Assembly: GCA_029561145.1 (NCBI GenBank)
Contig: JAKQJM010000128.1
Span: forward strand, 97,860-161,859
DNA length: 64,000 nucleotides
From: Pseudomonadota bacterium
GTDB taxonomy: Bacteria; Pseudomonadota; Gammaproteobacteria; Xanthomonadales; Rhodanobacteraceae
Direction of reading: 5' to 3'
Shown: positions 29,128 through 37,949 of the stretch, piece after piece
How the letters are laid out: each line of letters starts with the position of its first letter
Numbering within the stretch: position 1 is the stretch's first letter
Program-made: the position numbers and the translations under genes
The notes under the pieces: model-generated
What the model was told of the DNA's origin: nothing
Seen by the model: the letters and a program-made list of their open reading frames with translations, nothing else
The model's database searches: none

Positions 29128-30023
29128 TTGAGCACTCCGAGCAGCTTGTCGAGCGTCGAGTCGTAGAGACCGAACAGGTCCCTGGCCTGGTCATCGCCAC
29201 CAACCGTGAATGGCAACACGAGCGCCGGCACACCGGTGCGGCCGGACAGCCATTCGCCCGGTTTGGAATCCTGATAGGCCGCACTGATGATGGCGATCGC
29301 AGCGCCGCTCTTTGTCACGTCGACAAGGCTTGAGAGGTGCGCGCTGGTCGGTGGAACACCAGGTTTCGGTTCGAGCGAACCGATCTCGTGCATGCCGAGC
29401 CACTGCAGCAGATAGATCCAGCTTGAATGATGAACGACCACGGCCTTGCCCTTGAGCGGCGCCGCCTTCGCTTCCCATACCTTGATCGCCGCTTGCCAGC
29501 GCGCCTCGAAATCGCCGAGGCGTTGCTGGTAAGTCGCCGCGTTGGCCGCATCGAGTTCAGCGAGGCGTGCAGCAAGCGCTTTCGAGATCGCCAGCACGCG
29601 GTAAGGATCGAGCTGTACGTGCGGATTGCCATCCGGGTGCACATCACCCGCCGAGCGATCCACGCTGGCCGGTTTCTCGAGGGTCATGACCTGGCTGGCC
29701 GCCATGAAATTGCCCGCGCCTGAACTGACCTTGGCGTTGCCAGCCTGCATCAGCAACTGCGGCAACCAGCCGATCTCGAGCTGCGCACCCGAACAGACCA
29801 GCAGATCCGCCTGGCGCATCTTCGCGATCAGGCTGGGCCGCGCTTCGACGACGTGGACATCCTGCAGGGCACTGGTCGCTACATCGACCGTGATCGCATC
29901 ACCGGCCAATTCGGCGAGCAGCGAACCCCATTCGGGCTCGCAGGCGAACACCCGCAACTTGGCCTGCACCGGCGAGCTGATCGCGAAAGTGACGACAATC
30001 ATCCACAAAAGCATCTTGCGCAT
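29124..30023 (-). CDS. znuA: Metal ABC transporter substrate-binding protein (ZnuA-like)
   Basis: Periplasmic cluster 9 binding protein (299 aa) with a signal peptide ending SSPVQA. The three His ligands can be placed at DVHVVEARPS, GNPHVQLDP and VVHHSSWIYL, and the DVHPDGNPHVQ stretch acts as a short His-bearing loop. There is no long His-rich insertion as in enteric ZnuA. The start MRKMLLWM was chosen at the signal peptide; the longer frame overlaps the upstream gene. It sits 11 bases after the outer-membrane protein gene and overlaps znuB, so the three are cotranscribed. Confidence 0.9.
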   Translation of the reverse strand: MRKMLLWMIVVTFAISSPVQAKLRVFACEPEWGSLLAELAGDAITVDVATSALQDVHVVEARPSLIAKMRQADLLVCSGAQLEIGWLPQLLMQAGNAKVSSGAGNFMAASQVMTLEKPASVDRSAGDVHPDGNPHVQLDPYRVLAISKALAARLAELDAANAATYQQRLGDFEARWQAAIKVWEAKAAPLKGKAVVVHHSSWIYLLQWLGMHEIGSLEPKPGVPPTSAHLSSLVDVTKSGAAIAIISAAYQDSKPGEWLSGRTGVPALVLPFTVGGDDQARDLFGLYDSTLDKLLGVLK

Positions 30024-30034
30024 CGCGTGAATCC

Positions 30035-31375
30035 TCAGAACTTGTGGGCGCCATGGGCACCGAGACTCACCTGGTATTGCAGGGTGAGGATGTTGTCGAT
30101 GAAATGCGGTTGCGGCTGGTCGTGCGCGAGTTGCAGGCGTACGAGGCTGAACTCGCTGTTGTGCCAGGTCAGCATCGCCGTGCTGCGTTGCGGATCGAAG
30201 TCGCTGGCGTACGGACCTGCCGACGCCGCCCAGAGTTTGTCGTATCGGTAGCCTGCATCCCAACTGCGACTGAAGCGATACAGGCCTTCGATGTATGCAC
30301 CACGGCGCTGACCGTCCCACGCTTGTCCAAGCGCATCCGGATCGGCCGGATCAACGACGATGCCCTTGCGGTCGTCGAGAAACGCCTCGCTGCGCACGAC
30401 GATGCCGGCGTCCTTGAACTGTCCATGCGGCGCCCATTTCCATGTGAAGTCGAACAGGTAGACGTTGTCGCGTCCGGAAAATCCGTCTTCGCCACCCGTG
30501 CTGTCCGCACGCAGGATCGATGCGCCGGCCAGCCATGAATTCTCGACGCCAACATCACCCCCGGCATGGGCGAAGAAGGTCTTCACGCCGACACCGCTAT
30601 GCGCGGCACCGCCTGCAGGTGCGTTCTCGCCGCGGAATGCCTCGCTGCCGAATTCGAGATAGGTTTCGGTCGGTGCCACCCAGCGCAACTGGATGCCGTC
30701 GTCGCCGTACTGGTTGCCGAGGAAAGCCTGGTAGGCGAGCGGTCGATCGCTGAAGAAATCCGTGTGCGTGTGATGGCTGTTGAGATAACCGATGTTCGAA
30801 TAGAAGCGACCCGCGCGGGCCGTGAATCCTTCCGGCAATGCCGTTGTCTCGATATACGCTTCCTCGATTCCGGCATGCGTTTCGCCATCCTCGCTTTCCA
30901 TGGTCAGGGTGAGCTGGCCATAGAACTTGTCATCGATGTTCGCGGCGAACGACAGCTCGCTCTCGCCGAGGTGCAGGCCGGGCGTCCCGGGACCACCCTC
31001 TCCGACGAGCGGAAATCCGGCCCGCTGATAATTGACCGGGTCCTGCGAATGGTTTTCGTAGAGACCATTGAGGATCAGCGAAATGGCCGGGTTGAACGCG
31101 TTGGCCGAAGCACTGGGCGATGCTGTTCCGTTGCTGGCGACAGCCGCCACCGGCGCGTCCTGCCGGACCGCCTTCATCTCCTGAAGCTCGGCCTGTGCGG
31201 CTTGTGCGGCGGCAAGGGCATCGGCAGCCTGCTTTTGCAGGATCTGAGCATTCGCTTCGAGCGCGCGAATGCGCTCGGCGAGCGCAGCAACCGCTGGATC
31301 CACCGCGCGTTCGGCTGCCTGTGCCGAGGTAATCAGGGCTGACGAGAGGACAAGCGCAAGTGGCATGGGGCGCAT
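30035..31375 (-). CDS. Outer-membrane porin-like protein of the zinc uptake operon
   Basis: Protein of 446 residues. Signal peptide ends ITSAQA. A short periplasmic coiled coil follows (about 28-70, LAERIRALEANAQILQKQAADAL), then a beta-barrel of amphipathic strands ending in a typical outer-membrane C terminus (LQYQVSLGAHGAHKF). Several His-rich surface-loop segments (SHHTHTDFF, GAHGAHKF) could attract metal. The TonB box and plug of a TonB receptor are absent. Cotranscribed with znuA and znuB, so an outer-membrane zinc entry role is likely but inferred. The candidate Zur site lies 77-89 bases upstream. Confidence 0.82.
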   Translation of the reverse strand: MRPMPLALVLSSALITSAQAAERAVDPAVAALAERIRALEANAQILQKQAADALAAAQAAQAELQEMKAVRQDAPVAAVASNGTASPSASANAFNPAISLILNGLYENHSQDPVNYQRAGFPLVGEGGPGTPGLHLGESELSFAANIDDKFYGQLTLTMESEDGETHAGIEEAYIETTALPEGFTARAGRFYSNIGYLNSHHTHTDFFSDRPLAYQAFLGNQYGDDGIQLRWVAPTETYLEFGSEAFRGENAPAGGAAHSGVGVKTFFAHAGGDVGVENSWLAGASILRADSTGGEDGFSGRDNVYLFDFTWKWAPHGQFKDAGIVVRSEAFLDDRKGIVVDPADPDALGQAWDGQRRGAYIEGLYRFSRSWDAGYRYDKLWAASAGPYASDFDPQRSTAMLTWHNSEFSLVRLQLAHDQPQPHFIDNILTLQYQVSLGAHGAHKF

Positions 31376-31438
31376 CGGAATTCCGTAACGTAGGGAAATT
31401 CGGCTCGCGAAGCGCTCATGCGAGCCCGCGTCGCGACG

Positions 31439-31464
31439 ATTCTATCGTTACGTTATACCATCAC
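31439..31464 (-). promoter_or_regulatory. Candidate Zur operator and promoter of the porin-znuAB operon
   Basis: GTTAT-ACC-ATCAC (31452-31464) matches the GTTAT-N3-ATAAC core of gammaproteobacterial Zur boxes with one mismatch, within a longer TTACG...ATTACG surround. On the minus strand a good -10, TAGAAT, lies at 31439-31444, so the operator sits in the promoter spacer, where a repressor would block polymerase. The -35 is weak. Matches seen; regulation inferred. Confidence 0.55.
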
Positions 31465-31526
31465 ATTACGTGGCCGCCTTCAAGTGGCGTTCGCTGGCGG
31501 CGGACTTTGGCCGCCAACCTGGGTGG

Positions 31527-32642
31527 TCAGCGGGCGTGGTTCGCACGCGCGATATCGCCGGCGTAGTGACCGAGGACGCGCCGGTCCATCAATGCAAACC
31601 ACGCGGGCGGGAAATAGACCAGCGGAATCAGCGTCGCGTATCCGGCCGGCAACTGCGGACTGTCGTCGAAGTGGCGAAGGGTCTGGTAGGCGCGGCGCGG
31701 ATTGGCGTGGTGATCCGAATGACGCTGCAATTGGTACAACATCAGGTTGCTGACTACACGATTGCTGTTCCACGAGTGCTCGGGACCGCAACGCTCGATG
31801 CGCCCGTTCCTGTCCGTTTGGCGAAGCAGTCCGTAGTGCTCGATGTAGTTGACGGCCTCGAGCAGGGCTGCGCCATACAGCGCCTGCGCAAATAGGAACG
31901 GCAATGCCATCCAGCCGAACGCGAACACGAGAGTCGCGTACAGCACGGCGGTCAGCAACCAGGCTTGCAGGATGTCGTTGTGCGGATCCCATGCCGACCT
32001 GCCCTGTGCAGCCAATCGCGCGCGCTCGATGCGCCACGCCGAACGCGCGCTGCCGAGCAGCGTGCGCGGCAGGAAGGACCAATAGGATTCGCCCAGTCGC
32101 GCGCTCGCAGGGTCCGCACGGGTTGCGACATTGCGGTGATGCCCGCGATTGTGTTCAACGTGGAAGTGTCCATACGCCGCAGGAGCGAGGCTCAGTTTCG
32201 ACATCACGTCGGCAAACCGACCGCGCTTGTGCCCCCACTCGTGGGCACAGTTGATGCCGCCACCGCTGACGATGCCGATCGTGACCGCCAGCCCCAACCA
32301 TTGCCACGGATCCAGCGACGTCGTCGTCGCGACCCAGACGCCCAGGACAATGCCGGACCACTGCAACGGCAGCGCGGCGAGCAGGACGCCTCGATACCAG
32401 CTGTCGCATTCCAGTGCATCAGCCGCAGCCTCCGGCGGACTGTGGGTGTCCTCGCCGACCGCCCAGTCAAGCAGGGGCACCACTGCGTAGATAACCACGG
32501 CACCGGTCCACCAGAACCAGGCCGACCCGCTGACGACCACGAGTACCCAGGCGATCAGCGCCAGCGAGGGGACCACGAGGCTGATCGGCCACGCGTAGCG
32601 CCGTCGATCGGTCCAGTTCATTGCGGTCGCGGCGCTGTTCAT
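31527..32642 (-). CDS. alkB: Alkane 1-monooxygenase (AlkB family)
   Basis: Integral-membrane non-haem diiron hydroxylase that converts n-alkanes to 1-alkanols with rubredoxin electrons. Protein of 371 aa with about six membrane helices. All four AlkB motifs are present: HEWGHK (134-139), EHNRGHH (163-169), NYIEHYGL (265-272) and LQRHSDHH (305-312). The HYG motif separates it from fatty acid desaturases. GGAAGA lies 6 bases before the ATG at 32642. Rubredoxin and rubredoxin reductase genes are not in the window. Divergent from an AraC-type regulator, which is probably its activator. Confidence 0.95.
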   Translation of the reverse strand: MNSAATAMNWTDRRRYAWPISLVVPSLALIAWVLVVVSGSAWFWWTGAVVIYAVVPLLDWAVGEDTHSPPEAAADALECDSWYRGVLLAALPLQWSGIVLGVWVATTTSLDPWQWLGLAVTIGIVSGGGINCAHEWGHKRGRFADVMSKLSLAPAAYGHFHVEHNRGHHRNVATRADPASARLGESYWSFLPRTLLGSARSAWRIERARLAAQGRSAWDPHNDILQAWLLTAVLYATLVFAFGWMALPFLFAQALYGAALLEAVNYIEHYGLLRQTDRNGRIERCGPEHSWNSNRVVSNLMLYQLQRHSDHHANPRRAYQTLRHFDDSPQLPAGYATLIPLVYFPPAWFALMDRRVLGHYAGDIARANHAR

Positions 32643-32701
32643 CGGATCTTCCAGGCTGGGAATGGCTGAATGAATGATTGATCCAGCCGTCTGGCGTCAC
32701 C

Positions 32702-32738
32702 TGTCATTTTGCGCCAGAGTATTGTCATTTCCCGCCAG
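32702..32738. promoter_or_regulatory. 21-bp-spaced direct repeat, candidate AraC-type operator for alkB
   Basis: TGTCATTTTGCGCCAG (32702-32717) is repeated as TGTCATTTCCCGCCAG (32723-32738), 14 of 16 bases identical. The period of 21 bp is two helical turns, the geometry bound by AraC/XylS dimers. It lies between the divergent alkB and araC-family genes, 60 bases from the alkB start and 10 from the regulator start, so it could mediate activation of one and autorepression of the other. Confidence 0.72.
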
Positions 32739-32747
32739 GTCGATCTG

Positions 32748-33785
32748 ATGGCCGAAATGTCGACACGCTCCGGTCGTTTTCTACCGGCGCGCTACTACCT
32801 GCTCCTCCTCGAGCTTGCGAGCCAGCACGGCGCGGACCTTGACGCCCTGCTCGGCCAGACTGGCATCGACCCTGCCGCGCTGTCGTCGCCTGACGTCCTG
32901 CTCGATCTCGACCAGGTCGACGCGCTGATCGAGGCAGCGACCGCGGCGACCGCACGAAGCGACCTCGGCTTCCATCTTGGGCGCATGATCAAGCCCAGCA
33001 ACCATGAGTTGCTCGGCTACGCCCTGATGACTTCGGCGACGCTCGATGAAGCTTTGCACATGGCAGCGCGCTACTGGCGATTGATCACGCCGACGTTCAC
33101 CTTGCGCCACGAACGTGCGGCAAGCGGCGTGCACATCCATATCGAGCCGGCACTCGAACTGAAACCGCTGACCCTGCGCTTCCATGTCGAAGCGATCGCC
33201 ACCGCCTTTCATGCCGAACTCGCGTTCCTGCTGTCCACGCGTATTTCCGCCTATGACATATACCTGCCTGAAACGCTGTCCGATGCGGCGAGCCGCTATC
33301 GCCGGCTGAAACCTGCCCGCGTACATTTCGGATTGATCCAGCGCGCCGGCCTGCGCATCGAACTGCCCACGGGAATGACTGCGCAACCGCTGGCTCTTGC
33401 CGATCGCAATGCACTTTCGATCGCGCGCCGGCGCTGTGACGAGGAACTGTCCCGGCTGATCCGGCACGGCTCGTTGGGCGAATGGCTCATGATGATACTC
33501 GATCAGGCCAGCGATCATCAGCCTCGCCAGCACGAGCTCGCGCGCATCCTGCATCTCTCGACGCGCACACTGAATCGCAGACTCGCTGCCGAAGGAACCA
33601 GCTTCCGCGAAATCGGGTTGCGCAGCCGTCATCGGCGGGCGTGTCGACTGCTCCTCGATGGCGGCTTGTCGATCACGCGCATCGCAATGCAACTGGGTTA
33701 TCGCGATGCGGCCAATTTCACGCGCGCGTTCCGGCGTGCATCCGGCAGGTCACCGATCGACTATCGCAAGTCAGGCGGATCCTGA
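32748..33785 (+). CDS. AraC family transcriptional regulator, likely of alkB
   Basis: Protein of 345 residues. The N-terminal part (about 15-200) is an Arabinose_bd-type ligand domain (GYALMTSATLDEALHMAARYWRL), the type found in OruR and in alkane/fatty-acid-responsive regulators. The C-terminal ~100 residues carry two AraC helix-turn-helix motifs (LARILHLSTRTLNRRLAAEG and ITRIAMQLGYRDAANFTRAFRRASG) and the final SPIDYRK. The ATG at 32748 is preferred; a frame from 32709 would run through the repeat. Divergent from alkB, with the repeat between. The ligand is unknown. Confidence 0.9.
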   Translation: MAEMSTRSGRFLPARYYLLLLELASQHGADLDALLGQTGIDPAALSSPDVLLDLDQVDALIEAATAATARSDLGFHLGRMIKPSNHELLGYALMTSATLDEALHMAARYWRLITPTFTLRHERAASGVHIHIEPALELKPLTLRFHVEAIATAFHAELAFLLSTRISAYDIYLPETLSDAASRYRRLKPARVHFGLIQRAGLRIELPTGMTAQPLALADRNALSIARRRCDEELSRLIRHGSLGEWLMMILDQASDHQPRQHELARILHLSTRTLNRRLAAEGTSFREIGLRSRHRRACRLLLDGGLSITRIAMQLGYRDAANFTRAFRRASGRSPIDYRKSGGS

Positions 33786-33827
33786 GCCGGCACGAATCGG
33801 TCATCGATCCGGGTTGTGCAGGCCGGG

Positions 33828-35276
33828 TCAGATCAGGAACAGCGTGGCCAGGCCGAGAAAGATGAAGAATCCGCCGCTGTCGGTCAGCGCCGTGATCAGC
33901 ACGCTGGAACCCATCGCCGGATCGCGGCCGTAGCGGATCAGGGTCATCGGAATCAGCACGCCCATCAAGGCAGAGAGCAACAGGTTGAGGGTCATCGCCG
34001 CGGTCATGACCGCACCAAGCGCGGCGCTGCCATACAGCAACCAGGCGACCAGACCGATCACGCCGCCCCAGATCAAGCCGTTCATCACGGCGACGCCGAC
34101 CTCCTTTCGCAACAGGCGCGTCGCACTCGAAGGACTGACCTGACCCAGCGCGAGCGCGCGCACGATCATCGTGATCGTCTGGTTGCCCGAATTTCCGCCA
34201 ATTCCGGCCACGATCGGCATCAGGGCAGCAAGCGCCACGAGTTTCTCGATCGAGCCCTCGAACAGTCCGATCACGCGCGACGCGATGAAGGCGGTGACCA
34301 GATTGATCGCCAGCCAGGTCCAGCGATTGCGCAGGGATTTCCAGACCGAAGCGAAGATATCCTCGTCCTCGCGCAGACCGCCGCGACTCAGCGTTTCGGC
34401 GTCACTTTCCTCACGGATCACGTCGACCATCGCCTCGATCGTCAGACGACCGATCAGGCGACCCTCGATATCCACCACTGGCGCGGAGATCAGGTCGTAG
34501 CGCTCGAAGGCCTGTGCGGTTTCGGCGACATCCTCATCCGGGCGGAAGGTATTCGCGTCGGCTGCCATGACGTCGCTGACCATGCGTGCCGGATCATTGA
34601 CCAGCAACCATTTCAGTGGGACGACGCCGGTCAGCACGTGGTCGCTGTTGACGACGAACAGCTTGTCGGTCTGCTCGGGGATCTCCTTGAGAAAGCGCAG
34701 ATAGCGCAGGACGACTTCCAGGGTCACGTCCTCGCGGATCGTGATCATCTCGAAGTCCATGATCGCGCCGACCTGATCGTCCTCGTAGGACATCGCCGAA
34801 CGCAGTTGTTCGCGCTCGGGCGCATCGAGGCGCTGCATCAATTCGTGGACAACGTCGTCCGGCAGGTCCTCGGCCAGGTCGGCCAGCTCGTCGGCATCGA
34901 GTTGCTCGGCCGCCGCGAGGATTTCCGGCGCGTCCATGTCGGCGAGCAGGCTTTCGCGCACCGCATCGGAGACTTCAAGCAGGATCTCGCCGTCGCGATC
35001 TGCCTTGACCAGATGCCAGACACTGAGGCGATCTTCGGGCGGCAGCGCATCGAGAATATGGGCGACGTCAGCCGGATGCAGCTTGTCGATCTCGCGCTGC
35101 AGCTCAGCCAGATTCTGCCGATGCGCGAGATTGTCGACGACTTCCTGGTGCGCTCCGCCGTCGCGATGGACGAGTTGCTCGACCAGGCGATGCCGGTTCA
35201 GCATGTCGCTCACGCGGGCCAGATGGCCTTGCAACTGCGTGGTCGAACGGCTGCTGGTGTCGGCTTCAGTCATCAT
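33828..35276 (-). CDS. mgtE: Magnesium transporter MgtE
   Basis: Mg2+ channel/transporter gated by cytoplasmic magnesium. Protein of 482 aa. The N domain (about 35-135) has the MgtE superhelical repeats (LHPADVAHILDALPPEDR). Two CBS domains follow (about 140-265), then a five-helix membrane domain starting near WLAINLVTAF with the selectivity segment PIVAGIGGNSGNQT and the late TALTDSGGFFIFLGLA. The start is ambiguous among ATGs at 35294, 35276 and 35273; the middle one is given. Convergent with the AraC gene, 42 bases apart. Confidence 0.96.
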   Translation of the reverse strand: MMTEADTSSRSTTQLQGHLARVSDMLNRHRLVEQLVHRDGGAHQEVVDNLAHRQNLAELQREIDKLHPADVAHILDALPPEDRLSVWHLVKADRDGEILLEVSDAVRESLLADMDAPEILAAAEQLDADELADLAEDLPDDVVHELMQRLDAPEREQLRSAMSYEDDQVGAIMDFEMITIREDVTLEVVLRYLRFLKEIPEQTDKLFVVNSDHVLTGVVPLKWLLVNDPARMVSDVMAADANTFRPDEDVAETAQAFERYDLISAPVVDIEGRLIGRLTIEAMVDVIREESDAETLSRGGLREDEDIFASVWKSLRNRWTWLAINLVTAFIASRVIGLFEGSIEKLVALAALMPIVAGIGGNSGNQTITMIVRALALGQVSPSSATRLLRKEVGVAVMNGLIWGGVIGLVAWLLYGSAALGAVMTAAMTLNLLLSALMGVLIPMTLIRYGRDPAMGSSVLITALTDSGGFFIFLGLATLFLI

Positions 35277-35553
35277 GCGCTCGCATTCCGCCATGCGGGC
35301 GCACGGCAGGGATCAATCCGGAATTGATGTGGGCCGTTGTCGCGGCATTCGGTTCGACAGCTCGGTTTGGCGGATCAGGCTGGGGCGATGGACCCTGCGG
35401 AGCAGGCACGGCAGGACGACCGAAACAGCATGGTCGCGAATGATACGCCGCAGTCCGGATTCTGTCGCGCAGCAGCAAAGCGACCGCGGCGTCGACGCGG
35501 GAGGCACCGTGGCATGGATCCGGTTCAAGCGGAGCGCCCGCTTGGCGCGTGGG

Positions 35554-36000
35554 TCAGGCCAGTGTTTGAGCGGGATGTCCCGCGGGATTGCGCATCCAGT
35601 CCGACAGCCAGGAAACGCCGACACAAGCGGACAGCGCCAGTATCCATTTGAGGTCCGGTTTCGTGACCGGCCCGATCAGGTCTAGGGTCGGGCCGAACCA
35701 GGTCTGGCCGTAGAGTACGCAGACGGTGACGGCCGCCACCGCGAAGACTGCGCCGAGCACCCAGAGCAGATAGCGTTCGATCCGCGAGTCGACGGCAAGC
35801 TCGCTGCTCCGGCTGGCGGCCAGGCTGGCCACCCGCTCGGCGAAATCGTCGGCGAGCTTCACCTCGATCGGTTCACGCAGCGCGCGCGCTATCAACAGAT
35901 AGGCCGTACCCGTCGCATCGGCATCGAGAGACTCGCCGGATCCACGCTCGACACGCGTCGCGCGCTCCTGAACCAGCCATTCGCGTTCGTCGGGAATCAT
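35554..36000 (-). CDS. Membrane protein coupled to an ECF sigma factor, possible anti-sigma factor
   Basis: Protein of 148 residues. The cytoplasmic N-terminal half (about 1-72) is helical and charged and includes KLADDFAERVASLAASR. Two membrane segments follow (about 75-100 and 118-137), with a short C-terminal tail. No zinc anti-sigma motif (HxxxCxxC) is present. The start overlaps the sigma factor stop as ATGA, so translation is coupled. Position and topology suggest a regulator of that sigma factor; this is inferred from context only. Confidence 0.8.
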   Translation of the reverse strand: MIPDEREWLVQERATRVERGSGESLDADATGTAYLLIARALREPIEVKLADDFAERVASLAASRSSELAVDSRIERYLLWVLGAVFAVAAVTVCVLYGQTWFGPTLDLIGPVTKPDLKWILALSACVGVSWLSDWMRNPAGHPAQTLA

Positions 36001-36584
36001 GCGGCTACTCCTATGCTTTCGGTCAGCGTATCGCGCAATTGCTTGCGCGCGCGAAACAGGTGGCTCTTGATCGTGCCCTCGGCCAAACCGGTAATTACGG
36101 CGATATCGGCGATCGGCAGTTCGTCCAGATGATAAAGCGTGAGGATGGTCCGTTGCAGCGGCGGCAGGCAGTCGATCGCTTCGTGCAGATGCCCGGCCGA
36201 TTGGCCCTCGATGCTCGCCGCCTCGATATCGAAATCATCGGTGATCCGGTCGAGCAGCGACAATCCGTCCCCTTCGGCCGAGGACTCGGCGATCGGGATG
36301 CGCTTGCGCTCGAGGTGCCGCTTGGCGACCGAATAGGCGACCTGGGCGACCCAGGACTTGAGCGCGCTCTCATTGCGATACTGGTGAAGATACTGGTGAA
36401 CACGCAGGAACGTTTCCTGGCAGAGATCCTGGGTGTCCTCGGTGTGACGGACCATGCGATGGATCACATGCCAGCACAATTTCTGGTACTGGCGCACAAG
36501 CTGCTCGAAAGCGCCCGCGACGCCGCCCAGTACGGCATCGACGAGCGCCTGGTCATCTTCACGCGTGGGCGGGGTCTGGGTCAC
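35997..36584 (-). CDS. ECF-type RNA polymerase sigma factor
   Basis: Protein of 195 residues with the two-domain ECF layout. Region 2 covers about 22-95 (FEQLVRQYQKLCWHVIHRMV, TEDTQDLCQETFLRVHQYL, ALKSWVAQVAYSVAKRHLERKR). Region 4 covers about 135-187 (LPPLQRTILTLYHLDELPIADIAVITGLAEGTIKSHLFRARKQLRD). The start is GTG at 36584. Followed by an overlapping membrane-protein gene, the typical sigma/anti-sigma pairing. Target promoters are unknown. Confidence 0.92.
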   Translation of the reverse strand: MTQTPPTREDDQALVDAVLGGVAGAFEQLVRQYQKLCWHVIHRMVRHTEDTQDLCQETFLRVHQYLHQYRNESALKSWVAQVAYSVAKRHLERKRIPIAESSAEGDGLSLLDRITDDFDIEAASIEGQSAGHLHEAIDCLPPLQRTILTLYHLDELPIADIAVITGLAEGTIKSHLFRARKQLRDTLTESIGVAA

Positions 36585-36696
36585 GGGCTACTGGATACGC
36601 CCGCACCGCGATCGGTTGCAAGCCCTGGCGCTGCAACCGCCGGCATGAACCCCGTATCTCCTGTTGCGCACCCCGAACTCCCGTCAAGGCATATCC

Positions 36697-37029
36697 ATGG
36701 ACAACTTCGTATTTCTCGTTCCGATCTCGCTCTTCGTCTGCATCGCCTATGCCATCAAGGCGATCGTCGATTCCCGTGTACGCAAGCAACTGGTCACCTC
36801 GAACGTCTCGCAGGAATTGATCCAGTCCATCGTCGAAGCCGACGAACTGCGCCGGCGCCATGGCACCCTGCGCTGGGGTGCGATCCTCGTATCGCTGGCG
36901 ATCGGCTTCGCACTGATGGAAGCCTTCGGCTGGCGCGACATCACGCCGGGAGTATTCGCCGTCCTGCTCGGCAGCACCGGCATCGGCAACCTGGTCGCCT
37001 ACTACCTCTCGCGCAAGATGCCCGCATAG
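36697..37029 (+). CDS. Small membrane protein (DUF6249-like)
   Basis: Protein of 110 residues with three hydrophobic segments (about 4-22, 63-78 and 85-103) around a charged cytoplasmic stretch (SQELIQSIVEADELRRRHG). The QELIQSIVEADE...RRRHGTLRWG pattern resembles DUF6249-type proteins often found beside ECF sigma factors, but I am not certain of the family. AAGG lies 8 bases before the ATG at 36697. Divergent from the ECF sigma gene with 112 bases between, so it may be a target of that sigma factor. Confidence 0.78.
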   Translation: MDNFVFLVPISLFVCIAYAIKAIVDSRVRKQLVTSNVSQELIQSIVEADELRRRHGTLRWGAILVSLAIGFALMEAFGWRDITPGVFAVLLGSTGIGNLVAYYLSRKMPA

Positions 37030-37079
37030 CGATCGCGAGCAGACCCGCGGTCCCTCGGTTCGCGCGGGACCACAAAAAG

Positions 37080-37105
37080 GAACGGGCCGCATATGCGGCC
37101 CGTTC
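37080..37105 (-). terminator. Intrinsic terminator of ssb
   Basis: Perfect 11-bp stem GAACGGGCCGC/GCGGCCCGTTC with loop ATAT. On the minus strand it is followed by CTTTTTG, so it ends ssb transcription. It also lies 51 bases after the plus-strand membrane-protein gene and may stop that transcript too, although the T-tract is poor on that side. Confidence 0.88.
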
Positions 37106-37149
37106 TCGTTGCGGCATCCCAAACCGTACTGCGCTCAAGAGGAGCCGGG

Positions 37150-37647
37150 TCAGAACGGGATGTCATCATCCTCGAAGGGGTCGTTGCGTGCTGGCGCGGG
37201 AGCCTGGCGCGATGGTGCAGCCTGCGGTCCGCGCGGCGCGCCACGTTCCGGGCGGTCACCACGATCGCGGCCGGAGTTGCCACCACCACCGCCCGCGCCA
37301 CCTCCTTCATTGCCGCCGCCCAGCATCTGCATCTCGTTGCCGATGATGTCGGTGCTGTAGCGCTGCACGCCTTCCTTGTCGGTGTACTTGTCCGTGCGCA
37401 GCGAGCCCTCGACATAGATCTGGCGCCCCTTCTTGAGGTACTCGCCGGCGATTTCGGCAAGCCGGCCAAACATCTTGACGCGGTGCCATTCGGTGCGGTC
37501 CTGCTGTTCGCCGGTCTGCTTGTCTTTCCAGGATTCGGACGTCGCCACGCTGAGCGTGCACACAGCAGTGCCTCCCGCCGTGTATTTGACCTCCGGATCT
37601 GCACCGAGATTGCCCACCAGGATGACCTTGTTCACACCCCTTGCCAT
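37150..37647 (-). CDS. ssb: Single-stranded DNA-binding protein
   Basis: Replication and repair protein that coats single-stranded DNA as a tetramer. Protein of 165 aa: OB-fold from 1 to about 112 ([62 protein letters not shown]), a Gly-rich flexible linker ([16 protein letters not shown]), and the acidic tail DDDIPF through which partner proteins bind. Terminator directly downstream. Promoter must lie in 37648-37949; I could not identify a LexA site there. Confidence 0.98.
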   Translation of the reverse strand: MARGVNKVILVGNLGADPEVKYTAGGTAVCTLSVATSESWKDKQTGEQQDRTEWHRVKMFGRLAEIAGEYLKKGRQIYVEGSLRTDKYTDKEGVQRYSTDIIGNEMQMLGGGNEGGGAGGGGGNSGRDRGDRPERGAPRGPQAAPSRQAPAPARNDPFEDDDIPF

Positions 37648-37949
37648 TGCCTCGCTCCTCTCTCATCGATTCGATCGTGATTCGCCTGATCATGCGTTCG
37701 GCAGTCTCAAGCCCTGCGAATGCGCCGCGCGAATCCAGTCGTCCATGATACAGGTCGGCAGCCGCCTGTTCTGCATCGGTGTCAGCGGCAGGGGATTTCC
37801 GCTGCGTTCGGGCGACGATGTCGCGCTCGCTCGGCGGTCGGCTAGGATAGCCATCCCTGCCGCTGCAACCCCGAGGCGATGCTCAAGATGCCGCTGGTGC
37901 CACGCAAAACCGGACCGGCAATGCGTCCGATCGTGCCCGGAACTGGCGC
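37648..37949. other. Divergent spacer between ssb and the xdhC-like gene
   Basis: About 300 bases without a supported gene; open frames here are composition artefacts in both directions. It must contain the ssb promoter (minus) and that of the downstream plus-strand gene. I see no clear -35/-10 pair, repeat or RNA structure. Confidence 0.5.

Noticed and set aside
37648..37949. A LexA-type box upstream of ssb
   Set aside because: CTG and CAG triplets occur, but not with the needed spacing or flanks.
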